From contig QANU01112481.1 in NCBI GenBank assembly GCA_003254905.1, positions 181,033 to 245,032 of the forward strand: a stretch of DNA of 64,000 nucleotides, in the 5' to 3' direction. The position numbers and the translations under genes were made by a program. Each line of letters opens with the position of its first letter. Position 1 is the first letter of the stretch. Source of the stretch: Nissolia schottii. Its lineage: Eukaryota > Streptophyta > Magnoliopsida > Fabales > Fabaceae. Of this stretch, positions 12,721-24,600 are shown piece after piece. Below the pieces are notes generated by a model, which saw only the letters and a program-made list of their open reading frames with translations, made no database searches and was not told the DNA's origin.

Positions 12721-13628
12721 TAATTCTCTCCATGGCATCCTTAATCTTAGATTACAAGTAGGTCCGCATCATAAGCCCCTTGCACGTGGAGGATGCCATG
12801 GGGCATTTTTCATGTACAAAACAAAAGAGGACCTCATTCGGGGTGTCTTTGCATTGCCTGCTTGATTGCCTCGCCACCTTTTGTCGACACTTGTTTGAGT
12901 TGTATTCCTCATAACAACTTGAGCAATATTTAAATTTCAAGTTAGTCAACATTATAAACCTGATGAATAAGAGAATCTTCTAATAACGCCGTTTAAAGCG
13001 GCTCTTCTCTAATATGCTCTACTTCTTCTTGGACAACCTGTACTCTTACTGCATGCAATTTGTTACTAAAAAATATCGTATATTTTAAGACAGAATATTA
13101 ATATGATACTAAAGATAATCTTTTTCTCCTTGTAAACCTCACATGACCCACAAAAGAGAACTTAACCTAAAAGATTAGTCTATTAAATAGAAAAATTTTA
13201 TGACTTAAGTGTTACATTGAATTTGCTTGTTTACTTAATATGAGACTTATAACAAGTGCATATACATCAAAATTTAAATAATAATAAGAAGAAAAAAGAA
13301 AAGTAATAAATTTCCTTTTCAAGAGAAGTCGGCAACCGAACGAAACACTTTTTTATTATTAAACTATATACACACAATTCTTTTTTCAATATTTAGAGCC
13401 AATCCAGTGAATTACTACCAGTAATATTAACTACTATCAATACTAAAGTTAAAAGTAACAACAAAATCAACACAATTGATAGCCTGACGGTGACGTTAAC
13501 GGATGCGAAATGAAAATGAAGCCTCAACAACCTACAACACCGAAACCATCCTCCAACGACGACGTCGTGTCGCACGCACCCACGCCCTCTACGCTTCCAC
13601 GCGTACAGTAACAACAGCGCCGAATCAC
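12721..13628. other. Intergenic DNA and promoter region of the F-box gene
   Basis: No gene is seen apart from the leader of the F-box gene. An in-frame ATG exists at 13503, 42 codons before the preferred start. The shorter start is chosen because the MNHRTWP N-terminus resembles the start of the plant family members. Confidence 0.5.
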
Positions 13629-16600
13629 ATGAACCACCGTACATGGCCCCGCTCCTCCTCTTCATCCCCCTTCTCCTCCTTCCCCTTCCCCTCCTCCGCT
13701 AAACACGCCAACTCCGTTCGCCACCGCTCCCGCCCTTCCCCCTCCCCGGCGAGAGCTTCATCTTCCTCCTCCGTCGCCGCCATCCATGTTGGCGGAGACT
13801 TTTCGGCGCTGCCGTACGACGTGCTGGCGAAGATCGCAGCCTCGTTCGACGACCCTAACCTACGGGCGGCGTCGGCGGTGTGCCGGTGGTGGTGGGAGGC
13901 ACTGCGGCCGCTGAGGGAGGCGATGCTGATGCTGCGGTGGGGGAAGCGGTTCAAGCACGGCGCCCCCGGGGTGAGGCCTAACGCCGAGAAGGCGCTGGAG
14001 TCGTTCGAGAAGGCGGCGGCGCGTGGCTCCGCCCTGGCCATGGTGGACGCCGGGCTCATGTACTGGGAGAGGGGAGAGAAGCAGAGGGCGCTCCATTTGT
14101 TCCTGAAATCCGCGGAGCTCGGAAACGCTGCTGCACAGTGCAATTTGGGGATTTCGTATATGCAAGGTCAATTTATTTTTTATTTTTTGTATTTTTTTTC
14201 TTAATGAATTTCAATTATAAATTGGATATTGAATGAATCATCTAGTAATGGTTGCTGAGTGAAAGTAGTTTGTTCTACTAAATTGTAATGGTATTTGTAC
14301 TCTTCTTGCATGCATTCAACGTCGAATAAAAATTTCATTTTTTCTTTTATCTCTCATGCTTTTGATGTCTGCACAATGTTGTGTTCTGTGGAATTCGTGG
14401 CTCTCTATCTATTGTGGTGTTCTAGATAGACGGTCGCAAGAAATGAACTACTCTGTAGTATTAGTCTTGAAAAATGAAATCTAGGACTATCAGTTACTCT
14501 ATGCATTTGTATCCTTCATGAACATATCTTTGGATGGCTAAAAATTATTTTGATGATAATTCATTGCCTGACAAGGGTGTATGTACCTTTGCTATGCAGC
14601 TGAACCTCCAAACACCGACCAAGCTATAAAATGGTTGCATAAAGCCTCCATTGGTGGGAATGCTCGTGCCCAATACCAACTTGCACTTTGTCTGCATCGA
14701 TGTTGTGGATCCAGGAGCAATACGAGAGAAGCTGTTGGTGCTCTATCCTATTCCTGTCCTCATATTTTTAATTATGAATGATTTTGTTTTTCTCTTTTGC
14801 GAAGGGGGTAGAAGCTTCAAAATCAACTTGGATCCTTGTCTGGGAATTGGCTTGTTTGGATATTTTAGGGTCCATTGTTTTCGTGATATATTATATGGTC
14901 TTTGCTTTTAACAAGTTTTCCCTGCAACAGGCTAAATGGTATCTGAAAGCTGCAGAAGGTGGGTATGTGCGTGCAATGTATAACATCTCTTTATGCTACT
15001 CATACGGGACTGGTTTGTCTCATAGTCATCAATTGGCAAGAAAATGGATGAAGCGGGCTGCAGACCGTGGTCACAGCAAAGCTCAGTACGAGCATGGACT
15101 AGCTCTCTTTTCTGTAAATTCTTATCCCTTTACACTACAGCTTTGTATTTTGAATGTGTACCTGATAGTAAATGAAATTGGCAAACCGGTGGTTAACTTT
15201 TCTAACTTTTTGAAAACCAAATATCATGGCAATTTTTCTGAATCTGTGATTTTCCCATGCTTATCTGTTGCCAAAGCTTGTTAATTATCAATTGAGGTCA
15301 TTTGATATATGTTTCTTTATGTTGACTTTTGATTCTTACCAAAAATTACAGGGAAAAGTGGTTTAAAGCATAATAAGTAGATTTATGAGTTTGCAAGCTT
15401 GATTTGAGATTTGTGAATGTAATGGCAATGGGAGAACTATCTGATACCAGACTGAAAAGGGTGAACAGTCCCAGCCCTCTGCCGAAGCCCCCATGGGGAT
15501 GACCATGCCTCTGCTTGGAGAGCACACTGCAGCAAGGATGGTTCTGATGATGCTGATTTCTCTTGGGTTTTTTCTGGTCTGCTAGGGTTTGTGGGTGTTT
15601 TTGGAAGAAGGAGAAGAGGAGTGGGGAAGGGTTCCCTCTCTGTGGGCCCCCCCCTGTTTTATGGTCAATAGAGGAAGGGAAAAACCCTCTTCCACCTCCT
15701 GTCACTCTCTCTAATCCCTCTTCCTTAGGCTCTTTTCTAAACTGAAAAAAGGAAGAAAGTCTCCTCCTTTTTCTCTGCCTCCCATCAGAACACCTTTTTG
15801 GTGTATATGGGGTTTTCATGACTTGGTGACCAAGTTCTCCCAATTAGGGAAACAAGACAGCTATTGCTAGGGGAAAGAGTGTAGCTAGGTGTAAGTAGGG
15901 CGCATCCCTGTTGCTAGAGTAGCATCCTAAGAAGAGGTCATTGACCAATAGGCTTTTGTTGGGTCTCTTGGTTGGTCCAAGAGATGTCAGTCGGTTCTCA
16001 AATTCTCCAGTTCATACTCAGATAGTTCTCCTAGCCTTCGTCATGCACTACTCAAGGGATCTTTCTTGAGGTGCACGGGGACATTGCGTGTAGAATAATC
16101 CCTTGATTAGGCTGGTCCAAACCAACTTTCTAATGACCTTTACTACTCTGTTACTTGGTTACATTTGATCTCTATGTTCCTGACATCTGTTCAGCTTGTG
16201 TGCAAGTGTATTACGATAGAGATAGACATATACACTGACTTGCACCAAATATGATTTTGCATCTGTGTTGCTAATTCTTATTTTTATGCGGTTCTATTTC
16301 AGTTAGGCTTACTGACATTTGTTCTTTTAATGGGAGTTCGAATTTCTATTATCAGTTGCCTCAGTTTTGCTATTTGTTGATTTTATTATTATAGCTGACC
16401 AGATCCAGAGGGAAAAGGCTTTTTGTCGTTGGTTTCATTCTTTTATAAGGAATTTGTTTATACCATTATTCGTAAGCCTTATGGTAATGATAATTTGCAA
16501 CTAGAGGATTTCAATATTGTGTCTAATAAGGTGGCAATATTTATAAGATTAGAAATTTAGAATGCGTTCTAATAGAGGCATTATATCTGTACAGGAGGGA

Positions 16601-16759
16601 GACATGATGAAAGCTGTGGTATACTTGGAACTTGCTACTCGTGCTGGTGAAAGAGGTGCTGATAATGTCAAGGAAGCAGTTCTTCACCGGCTTTCAGAAG
16701 CTTCACGAGACCATGCCATGCGTCTCGTTGACACTTGGCGTGCCTTGCCATCAAGATAA
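13629..16759 (+). CDS. F-box protein with Sel1-like repeats (At1g70590 type)
   Basis: Four exons join cleanly: 13629-14166, 14600-14733, 14931-15113 and 16595-16759, all GT-AG, giving 339 aa. After a Ser/Pro/Arg-rich leader (about 1-55), the F-box (about 57-105) reads FSALPYDVLAKIAASF...LRAASAVCRWWWEALRPL. It is followed by Sel1/TPR-like repeats with the A-x2-W-x2-K-A-A-x-x-G pattern: ALESFEKAAARGSALAMVDAG, IKWLHKASIGGNARAQYQLA, AKWYLKAAEGGYVRAMYNIS and RKWMKRAADRGHSKAQYEHG. The protein ends DTWRALPSR. F-box proteins recruit substrates to SCF ubiquitin ligases, with the Sel1 repeats as the likely substrate or partner surface. The target is unknown. Intron 3 (15114-16594) is long and holds a repeat copy. 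Confidence 0.9.
15370..16160 (+). repeat. Diverged dispersed repeat, copy B, inside F-box intron 3
   Basis: This is the partner of the block at 11895-12720, in the same orientation and with the same order of landmarks. It is CT-rich and relatively GC-rich for an intron. A 165-codon minus-strand frame (15346-15843) runs across it but has low-complexity Lys/Arg/Gly composition and no domain, so it is not called as a gene. Confidence 0.4.
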
Positions 16760-18909
16760 GTCAAACCTTGCATGGTTCGTGAGCAAGGAGTTTCATTAGC
16801 TTTGATCAGTTGCATCTGCTTTACTGTGAAATCAACAAAGAAAACTTATACCATAAGAACAAAGAAAGCAGTAGCTGACCAAGCAGCAGGCTATGCCTAC
16901 AAATCCTGAACATAGTGATCACTGTCAATTATATGCCGAATATTTTATAATTCTATAATTATAAATATATAAATATTATAAAAACTACTAGTTAATATGA
17001 TGTCATGTGTAGGTTCCCCATAAACCCGAATTTATATTAACGCGACTCTTAAACTGTGCAGGGTAGACTGTGATGGGCCTTTTTCCCCATATATATTCCA
17101 TCTGGAAGATTACAATTTCTTATTACCCATTATCTGTCATATAAGGAGAATTATAGTGAAGTAGAATTCTCAGTGACTTTACAGGGTCATCAATCAACCT
17201 TTAGCGTGGGTGGTGGTTCATGGTTCATTGTTAATCTACAGCTGTCTAACCATGCTAGTGTAAATTTTTCTTTCACTTAATATTATGAATTGAGAGATGT
17301 TCTCACTTCTATACATAAAATTAAGATGTCAAAGCATCTGTTCTTTGAACGCAGAAAATTTCAGTTGAAGGTCTGTCGATTACTCAGAAGTTTCAGTGGT
17401 GCATGGGTGTGCAGTGGACCAAGGATGCGAATAAAGAAAATTCCGCTAGTATTTTTGACCATTAGATAGCCTTTGCTTGTATGCGTTGATGAAAAATAAA
17501 TGGATGGAGCAGCAGCGCAAACTTTGTAGTTGGATGGGATATCGTCATCAATCTGGTATTCATATTCCTAGGTGGATCTTGATATCAAATAACGATGACA
17601 AATCCAAAATCTATATAAAATGAAACTATGCTGTACACAAATAGCGGAGGATCATAGTGTAGAACCTGTAGCAAGCGGTTAAAAGGAGATTTTGAAAGGT
17701 CCTCTCATGTTCAATCATCATCGCATTGCTGAATCAAACATCTTACACCACGTGGAATATAACCAAGCCGACTTTTACAAGCAGACAAGTTCTTCCCATT
17801 TGGATGGATAGGACAGCATAAGCACACAAAAGCACTTTGTAGTATTTGAAACGTAACAAGAAAGAGCGCGCATTAACTAGTTACAAACAGCGGTTCAAAA
17901 CTACCATTCAAAGTCACAGCATCTGAAGGGTCCACAAGATCACAGCCATGTTTTTGCAGAACCAGGAAGGAAGTTGTTAGTAAGGAGAATTTTGCAGGCT
18001 GAGCTACTAAAGCAATTATTTGAAGTCATGGAACCAGATGTTTCAACGGACTTTTATCAGAAAAATATTAAGATGCAGAAAATCTTGCAAATACTCCTCC
18101 CCTACTACTCTATACGAAGCACAAGTATACTTATGCCCATCTATCTCATAATACAATTATAGCATATCCCATGAAATAAACCAACACAAAGTTCAGACCT
18201 GCTGCAAATTAACCCATTGCCATATCTGGCCTTCCCCCAAGTTATTTCCCTCAGCATATAACAGATGATCATGTGTAGACCCATAGTTTTGGTGGACAAA
18301 AGATGATTCCTTTTGTCATTTAAGGAACATTGAGGATGATGTTTATCCATTATCATCATCATTGGTATAACAATCTATCACAAAATGTAAGTAATGTCTG
18401 TCAACATAAAATTCCAAGTAATGATGAACAACGGGAATTTCAGTTAACATGTCGCCATTGATGTGTTCAAAATTGATCAAGACAAGTTGTAAAGCGGTAG
18501 AGGCTTTTCCAGCAGCAGATCCACACTCCACATTCTACGAACTAATCAAGACCTCGAACATCTCTATCCTAGCATAAGACATTGCACTATCTAAAGGCAA
18601 TGCAGAAAACAAATCTGATGACCAAAATAGTTACAGAAACATGAAATTCAAATGACTATGAAGAGTTAATTATCCAATATAAATTAATTTCTGCACAACC
18701 ATCACCCCATTAGCCTGGTATCATGAGGGAAAAAAGAAAGAAAAAACGACTAAGTTGAAAAGCTAAAGTATTTTCTTTAAGTATGCTTTGTTCCTATAAA
18801 ACCCGGCCTCTTTTATTACCCAGAGAGTTGGCCAGATGCAACTTACTCAACAGGGTACTGATGAACCCCATAAAAACACAGGGTCCGCGCGAACTAGCTG
18901 CATTCGCGA
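16760..18909. other. 3' flanks of the convergent F-box and ARO4 genes
   Basis: The two genes converge here. No further gene is supported. The short frames at 17974-18162 and 18141-18531 have no recognisable protein. The DNA next to 18909 is probably the ARO4 3' UTR. Confidence 0.5.
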
Positions 18910-20739
18910 TCAAGGCAAGTATGACAATGACATCCTTTGAGAATTCATTCCAGCATGGTACAGATTGAGGTGGACGATTGCCCTGGACAACAATTCTCTC
19001 AGCTCGGGATGCTGAGCTAAAACCATTCGGTCTGCACCCTCCAGAGCTGTCAACACCCTGGCTTGCTCCAACGACTCGTTGTTGCCGGCGTGCAGCGCGA
19101 GGTAGCAAAGGAGTATTAGCCCATGGAACTGCGTAACTTCATTAGCCCTTAGCAGTCTCATCAGTGCCGGGACTCCCTTGAATTCAATTATTGCCTTAGA
19201 ATGCTCGACGTGCAGGAAATTATCCGGGCAGGCAAACTTGCTAAGAGCGATGGCTGCTTCGGCGGCGACATCTGTGCTCCTATTGCTCAGCTGCGTTACC
19301 AGGGGCCTGATAACTCTAGTCTCCCGGGCAGGAAACGTCCTGGCTAACGAACCAATAGACTTGATGGCCGGAACTTGCAGCGACGGGCTGTCCACCTCGT
19401 TAATGATCCTCAAGAGCTGTTCCACCACAGCTTTAGCTGCAGGAGAGTTGGTCTTGAACGCGGCGCGGCGAAGATCAGCATTGAACTCGGCCGCAGCAGT
19501 TATCTCCATAATGGTCATGAGGCAATTGAACTGCAGCTCCCCTTGCTCCTTCTGGACAAGGCTAGCCAAACAGAGCATCCCTTTGGTCTCGGTTATCTTC
19601 CTGCTGTTGGTGACGCTGCCACGGGCGAGCATCCACAGGGCCTCCGCGCAGCTAACCTTGAGGCGGAGCTTGACGGCGGGGTCCTCATTCTCCCTCTCTT
19701 TCCTGTGGGTCCCGCCGCGGATGGAGGAAGAGGAAGAGTTGGCCAATTCCTTGTTGATCTGGACAATGGAATGAATGGTCTGCCTCCCCAGCTGCCCCGC
19801 GTGGCCGTCCACAAAGGTGTCGAAGGAGAGCAGAGTGACGAGAGGCCTGATGGCGTTCTCCCTGGCGAAATCCTCCTGCGCGAGAGGGTCGTGCTCTGCC
19901 ATACGGGCGACGAGGTTGGCGGCAAGGGTCTGAACCCTGATGGGGGAATCGGCGAGGACCTGCACAACAAGAGGGACGCCATGCTCGCTCTCAATGAGCC
20001 TAACACGCTCGGAATCATTGGCCAGATGGGAGAGGGCGTTGGCAGCAGCAATCTGAGCGGCAGGGGAGGAGCTCTCCTTCAAGAGCCTCAGCAGGGGAGG
20101 GACCCCGCCCTCCTCCACTATGATCTTCTTGGTCCTGTCGTTATCGCGGGCCAGTGAAGCCAGCTCATTCGCGGCTTCTACCCTCTCGCTCACTTGCCCC
20201 ATTTGGACCGACGCCACGTACGACCATACCCACGACAGGATGGGGTCGTTGCTCGCGATCGGCGGCAGGGACAGCATGATGCCGCCGCCGCCGCCGCCGC
20301 CCCCCTCCGTGTCAAGGATGCTCAGGAGCCACCGCATGTCGCCCAACGAGGCCTCCAGGTACGACTGGACCTTGCGGAAGTCTGCCCCGGAGACGATGCT
20401 CACCACGCGGCGGAGGATGGACCGCCGCTTGCACTTGTGGACGAGGGCGAAGGCGCGCTCCAGGTTCTTCGCTGTCTCGGCGGCCACGCGCCGTACGGGG
20501 CGCTCGTAGAGAGGGGGGCCGCCGGGGGTGGAGGCTGCGGCGGTGGAGAACCGGACGAGGGAGCGGAGCATCTGGAGGATGCGGTCGACCACCTTCCAGA
20601 CCTCCGAGCACTCCAGCTTGAACGAGCCGGCCTCGTCGACCGCCGACCGGACTCGCTCCGCCACCAGGATCGGGTGGGACAGCTCGTCCTCGATTCGGTT
20701 CTCGTGGTGCTCCGTCGCCGGAGACGACGACGAAGCCAT
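18910..20739 (-). CDS. ARO4: Armadillo repeat only protein, ARO4 type
   Basis: This is a single-exon gene of 609 aa, close to the usual length of the family. The conserved N-terminal region (about 19-140) begins ELSHPILVAERVRSAVDEAG and leads into a Gly run (about 146-153). Armadillo repeats then run to the end, with stretches such as VEAANELASLARDNDR, IIVEEGGVPPLLRLLKE, TLAANLVARMAEHDP, CAEALWMLARGSV and IKSIGSLARTFPARET. ARO proteins are plant scaffolds linked to polar growth and ROP-GTPase/actin control in root hairs and pollen tubes; that role comes from the family, not from this sequence. The frame stays open 67 codons upstream to 20940, but the MASSSS start at 20739 is preferred because the upstream part has no family similarity. 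The gene is GC-rich compared with its surroundings. Confidence 0.92.
   Translation of the reverse strand: MASSSSPATEHHENRIEDELSHPILVAERVRSAVDEAGSFKLECSEVWKVVDRILQMLRSLVRFSTAAASTPGGPPLYERPVRRVAAETAKNLERAFALVHKCKRRSILRRVVSIVSGADFRKVQSYLEASLGDMRWLLSILDTEGGGGGGGGIMLSLPPIASNDPILSWVWSYVASVQMGQVSERVEAANELASLARDNDRTKKIIVEEGGVPPLLRLLKESSSPAAQIAAANALSHLANDSERVRLIESEHGVPLVVQVLADSPIRVQTLAANLVARMAEHDPLAQEDFARENAIRPLVTLLSFDTFVDGHAGQLGRQTIHSIVQINKELANSSSSSIRGGTHRKERENEDPAVKLRLKVSCAEALWMLARGSVTNSRKITETKGMLCLASLVQKEQGELQFNCLMTIMEITAAAEFNADLRRAAFKTNSPAAKAVVEQLLRIINEVDSPSLQVPAIKSIGSLARTFPARETRVIRPLVTQLSNRSTDVAAEAAIALSKFACPDNFLHVEHSKAIIEFKGVPALMRLLRANEVTQFHGLILLCYLALHAGNNESLEQARVLTALEGADRMVLAQHPELRELLSRAIVHLNLYHAGMNSQRMSLSYLP
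20284..20300. repeat. (GCC)n microsatellite within ARO4
   Basis: A run of GCC triplets encodes the poly-Gly tract of ARO4 on the minus strand. It sits in a variable linker before the armadillo repeats, so its length can vary without breaking the fold. Confidence 0.8.
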
Positions 20740-23228
20740 CTCCGCCCGCGACGAGTCAGGGGGACGGGTGAGGTGAGTCTGGACACCGAGTGAGAGAGGA
20801 ATGAATCGGAATTGGGGGAAAACGGCGAGCGAGTGTGTGAGTGTTAATTGGAATGGGCGTTTTGTAAAATTGCTGCTGCGGCTGCGCAAAACAAGCCGCT
20901 TGTGTTTGGTTTCTTTGTCCCAACACCTAAGCCTTAACAATGTAAGTTACCTCTTTCTTTCCTTGTTCTTGTATTTTTATTTTTATTTTTGTAAGAGACA
21001 AATCATGATCAATTTTATATCATCATTATTTAATTTAATTGCATCATAATAATATTACACTCTTTCTCTTTTAGAATGATTCTCAAGTTTTCTACTCTGT
21101 GTATTAGGGTTCAGAATGTGTCTTTCAACTTCAAATATTAAAGACGATGATGTTTTTTATTTTTCAAGAATACCTTCAATTTAATTATATTTTTAGGCAC
21201 TGAGCGAAGAAAAAGAATATAATGATCACAAGATGTTACATAGTAATTGTTCTTCCTTTACTTTAACTATGTGACATGACTTTAATTTTTATTATTAATA
21301 AGAATGAAAAAGTATTTCGTGACCAATAACATATTATTTCATATAAATTTCATTATTATGAAGAAATTATTTATTATTATGGCTATAAATACCTTAAATC
21401 GCCTCTAAAACCCAAAGAGAATACCATACTAATTATATTGGTGAAATGGGCAAGAACAATTTCATCTATTAAATATGTTGTATTATTACAAAAATCACTT
21501 ATTAGTATCATTTTTTATTAGTGCATTAATTCTAATTAAACATTAGAAAACAAATGGAGTGTGTGAGATAACAAAGAGTAAATCATTTCAATTAATTTTT
21601 TTTTCTATGAGATTACGTGTGATATCTCGTCATTAATTAAGGATGTGTAACTTATAAATGACATAAAAAAAAAAGTTAAATTCTTCTTTTGAAAACACAC
21701 GACCATTATGTAATGAATCAAAATTAAATTCTAATAATAATATAGTTTCCTCCTAGAACATTGTTGTCCGAAATTTATTTAATAATTTGCTCAAGCTAAC
21801 GTCAACACGAAATATTGTTTAAGATAAATAAGTATATGATATTTTTTTTTAGTAACTAATCTAAGATCATTGCTTACATTTTTCATGGGTCTTTTCTTTC
21901 TTATTTATAAAAATGTAAATGTAATTGAAAATTGAATTAATAATTTATTTAATTAAATTAAAATAGAGCTATGAAAGTTATTATAATTGTTCTAATGGTA
22001 AAAAATTTAAATAATACTTATGAAATTATAAGTTTAAATTTTATTACTATCAATGTAATTTTTGAAAGAAAAAAAAAAGAGTTATGAGAAATTGTATGAT
22101 GTCTATCGCTAGAAGAAAGAGCTACTGGAGTACTATTTGATGGAAATTGCAGTGAAATAAATTAATGGGAGTGGGGTGGGTTTGATTAGTGTTTAGACTG
22201 GATTTGATTTGATTTGATTAATTAGGTGGTTTCAAGGGGGATGAGCTCGAGTCAAATTGACTCGTACGTAACGTAACATATGCTTACGATGCTTGCCATT
22301 TTGTCAAGCTCAGCACTGTTACTCCCACTCGCTCAAGGCGCGTGCTTCAAATCTCTCTACCACTCTGTTTCCTTTTTCTTTTTTTTTTTCTTCATTTCAA
22401 ACAAACTTTCATTGATATAATCGAAAGCCATGGCGCAATTATAACAGTGGAACTGATATAGAACCGGCTAATATATCGACTAATGCCCAATAATACAATC
22501 AATAAAAATCATACAACAATAGATGACACCTCATAATGTAGATGTTATTTATTACACACTAAAAATATCCATGAACGCATAAGTGACGTCAGATCTCTAA
22601 TCTATTTGAAGTATATTATAACATTTTTACTCTTTTACCAAAGTTGTGTGGACAATAAACATCTGGGAAATGCTTTTAGAATGCTAAAGTGTTAAACACG
22701 ACGACATATAATTCAACAAGCTTGTATGTAACATTCATTTTTTTGCTATTCTAAGCATTGTCTTAGAATACTGTCTGTCCAGTTTAACATTTCTTATTAA
22801 TCATATATTTGTTTAACCATATAGCCCTAGTATGTTATTTTATATAATTATGTTTATAAAACTAGGATATTTAAGTCTGTCGTCAAGCATTAATTTATCG
22901 GTTAAGTAATCAGACAATTACCTGTCTTGCATGTTGAGTCAGCCCTTGTGCCAGAGACCCCCAAAGGAGTCTTAGGATTTTTTTCTTGTGCCTTTGGGAT
23001 GTTTAGAGTTTCACCGATGATGGTTCGCATATCGAAGTTTTGGTTTGAGAATTAGGGTTTTCTCAAGCATTTTTGGAACCAATTTTCTCTCTATCTAAGG
23101 ACTTTTGAGGCCAACGATGAGTGTCAGTTCCGCTTTTATAGTATTTTATTTATATTTGTCTTTCTCGGCTATGTTTTAAGCTCATACAATCGAAAGCATT
23201 GTTTTGTAGTTTCTCAACACACCTCTAA
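20740..23228. other. ARO4 upstream region and AT-rich intergenic DNA
   Basis: The part next to 20740 is the presumed ARO4 leader and promoter. Beyond it the DNA is AT-rich with no coding signal. Near 22920-23220 there is a less AT-rich patch beside the copia relic, which may be more of that relic but could not be assigned. Confidence 0.5.
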
Positions 23229-23714
23229 CTACACGATGGACCAACTCATGTTAGCCACGTTGCCTCCAATAGCTTTATCTTCGTCATCAACCTTGACTCC
23301 AATAGCTTCCAATTCAGAGACGATACCATTGAGAAAACTAAGATGATCATAAACTTTCATATAATCATCCATGCGTAAATTATGAAACTGCTCTTTCAAC
23401 AACAACTGACTTAAGATGCCCTTTGACTGATATAACCCTTCAAGCTTCTCCCAAAGTGCCTTGGTTGTTGACATTCCTTGCACATTTGCTAGAATATTCT
23501 TCACCAAACACAAGCAAATTGCACTAGCAGCTCTCAAATCTAGTTCATCCCATTTGTCATTTGTCATGCCAGAAATTTTCTCTTACAACATCACGTGTAA
23601 TCCTAATTATATCAATACATCCTTGACTTGTATTTGTCACAAGAAAAAATTGATTCTTCCATAAATTTCTCTATGTCAAACTTCACAGCAACACTTGAAA
23701 AACTTGACATTGCA
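23229..23714 (-). pseudogene. Decayed copia-type gag fragment
   Basis: The minus strand carries the gag (UBN2-like) signature of Ty1/copia elements: WDELDLRAASAICLCL, then TTKALWEKLEGLYQSK and LLKEQFHNLRMDD. The open part is 112 codons (23229-23567). Upstream similarity continues to a probable start near 23714. It is broken by a frame change and by stop codons where the family has Trp or Gln, so it is a dead copy. No protease, integrase or reverse transcriptase follows downstream. Confidence 0.8.
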
Positions 23715-23971
23715 ACAATATACTAGAATAAAGTAGACTATAATTCATGCATCAGGGAGGTTCTAGGAAAGAGAGGTAGGTCACAATGGACACGTTTAAA
23801 TACCAAGTCTTTCTTTAGCCAGAACCTTTCCAAAGTAACACTCTCACAATATCACACTTCCTTCCAGCAACCAAGCAACACAAGTTACCAAGGATAATTC
23901 TTTTCTGATGTGGAAGATCAAACAATGTTGCAACCATAGAGCATGCTAAGAATTTCTCCCATCGAACCATA

Positions 23972-23985
23972 GGTTCCTGATACCG
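23972..23985 (-). other. Primer-binding site of the copia relic
   Basis: On the minus strand CGGTATCAGGAACC follows directly after the LTR edge. It resembles the TGGTATCAGAGC site that pairs with initiator methionine tRNA and primes reverse transcription in plant copia elements. It has changed by a few bases. Confidence 0.55.
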
Positions 23986-23987
23986 AT

Positions 23988-24600
23988 TGTTGGAAAAAGA
24001 TGCTATTTCCCCCTTGCAGCCTTAGAATAATAGAAAAATAAGATGGAGTAAGAACACCACACAAGAATTAAGTGGAAACTTCAAAACCGGAGAAAAGACC
24101 ACGATCGTTGTCCAAAGACAACAAGAGAAAATACTATATGAAAATTCTCACAACATACAGACTTCTTTCTTAACCACCCCACGACCCCAGTACACCCACA
24201 CTCTCCAAAACTAATATTTAACCCAACCTCACAATACTCTAATATAAGAGTAGAAAAAAGACAAGAAAGCTGGATACAAGCTTAAAGTGTTTCTGATTGG
24301 TGCGAGTTGAAATGAAGAACTTGACTCTTTATTTATAGTCTTGGCCTCCTTCTTTCTTCACACTTTTTGGCGATGTGAGACTTTTTCAGTGTGTGTTGTT
24401 TCAATAAACAACAACAGAGACCTACTCCCTGAGGGAAAAAAAACTCAATCATTGTCCACTTGAAGAAGTTGCCAATCTATAATGTCACAAGCACAAACTC
24501 TCGGTGCAAGAAGAAGTTGTAACCATGATAACCCAAAACATGAGGCAGACTCATGTTTTACTCCTCGATCTAGACATCCTGCCATAAAAAAGAATTGTTG
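23988..24600 (-). mobile_element. LTR of the copia relic (outer end uncertain)
   Basis: The inner edge reads TGTTGGAAAAAG on the plus strand (that is, ...CCAACA on the element strand), next to the primer site. The sequence that follows is noncoding with promoter-like TATTTATAG near 24330. No second LTR copy was found in the window, so the outer edge near 24600 is an estimate. Confidence 0.5.

Noticed and set aside
13625-14143. 172-codon minus-strand frame opposite F-box exon 1
   Set aside because: A shadow of the GC-rich exon; the plus strand encodes a clear F-box and Sel1 repeats.
15346-15843. 165-codon minus-strand frame in the F-box intron
   Set aside because: Low-complexity basic composition, no domain, and it lies over a dispersed repeat within an intron of a well-supported gene on the other strand.
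18141-18531. Short minus-strand frames next to the ARO4 3' end
   Set aside because: No start context, domain or splice signals connect them to a gene; most likely part of the 3' flank.
19375-20793. Long plus-strand frames opposite ARO4 (260 and 199 codons)
   Set aside because: They are by-products of the GC-rich ARO4 coding sequence; none shows a known domain, whereas the minus-strand frame matches the armadillo family over its full length.
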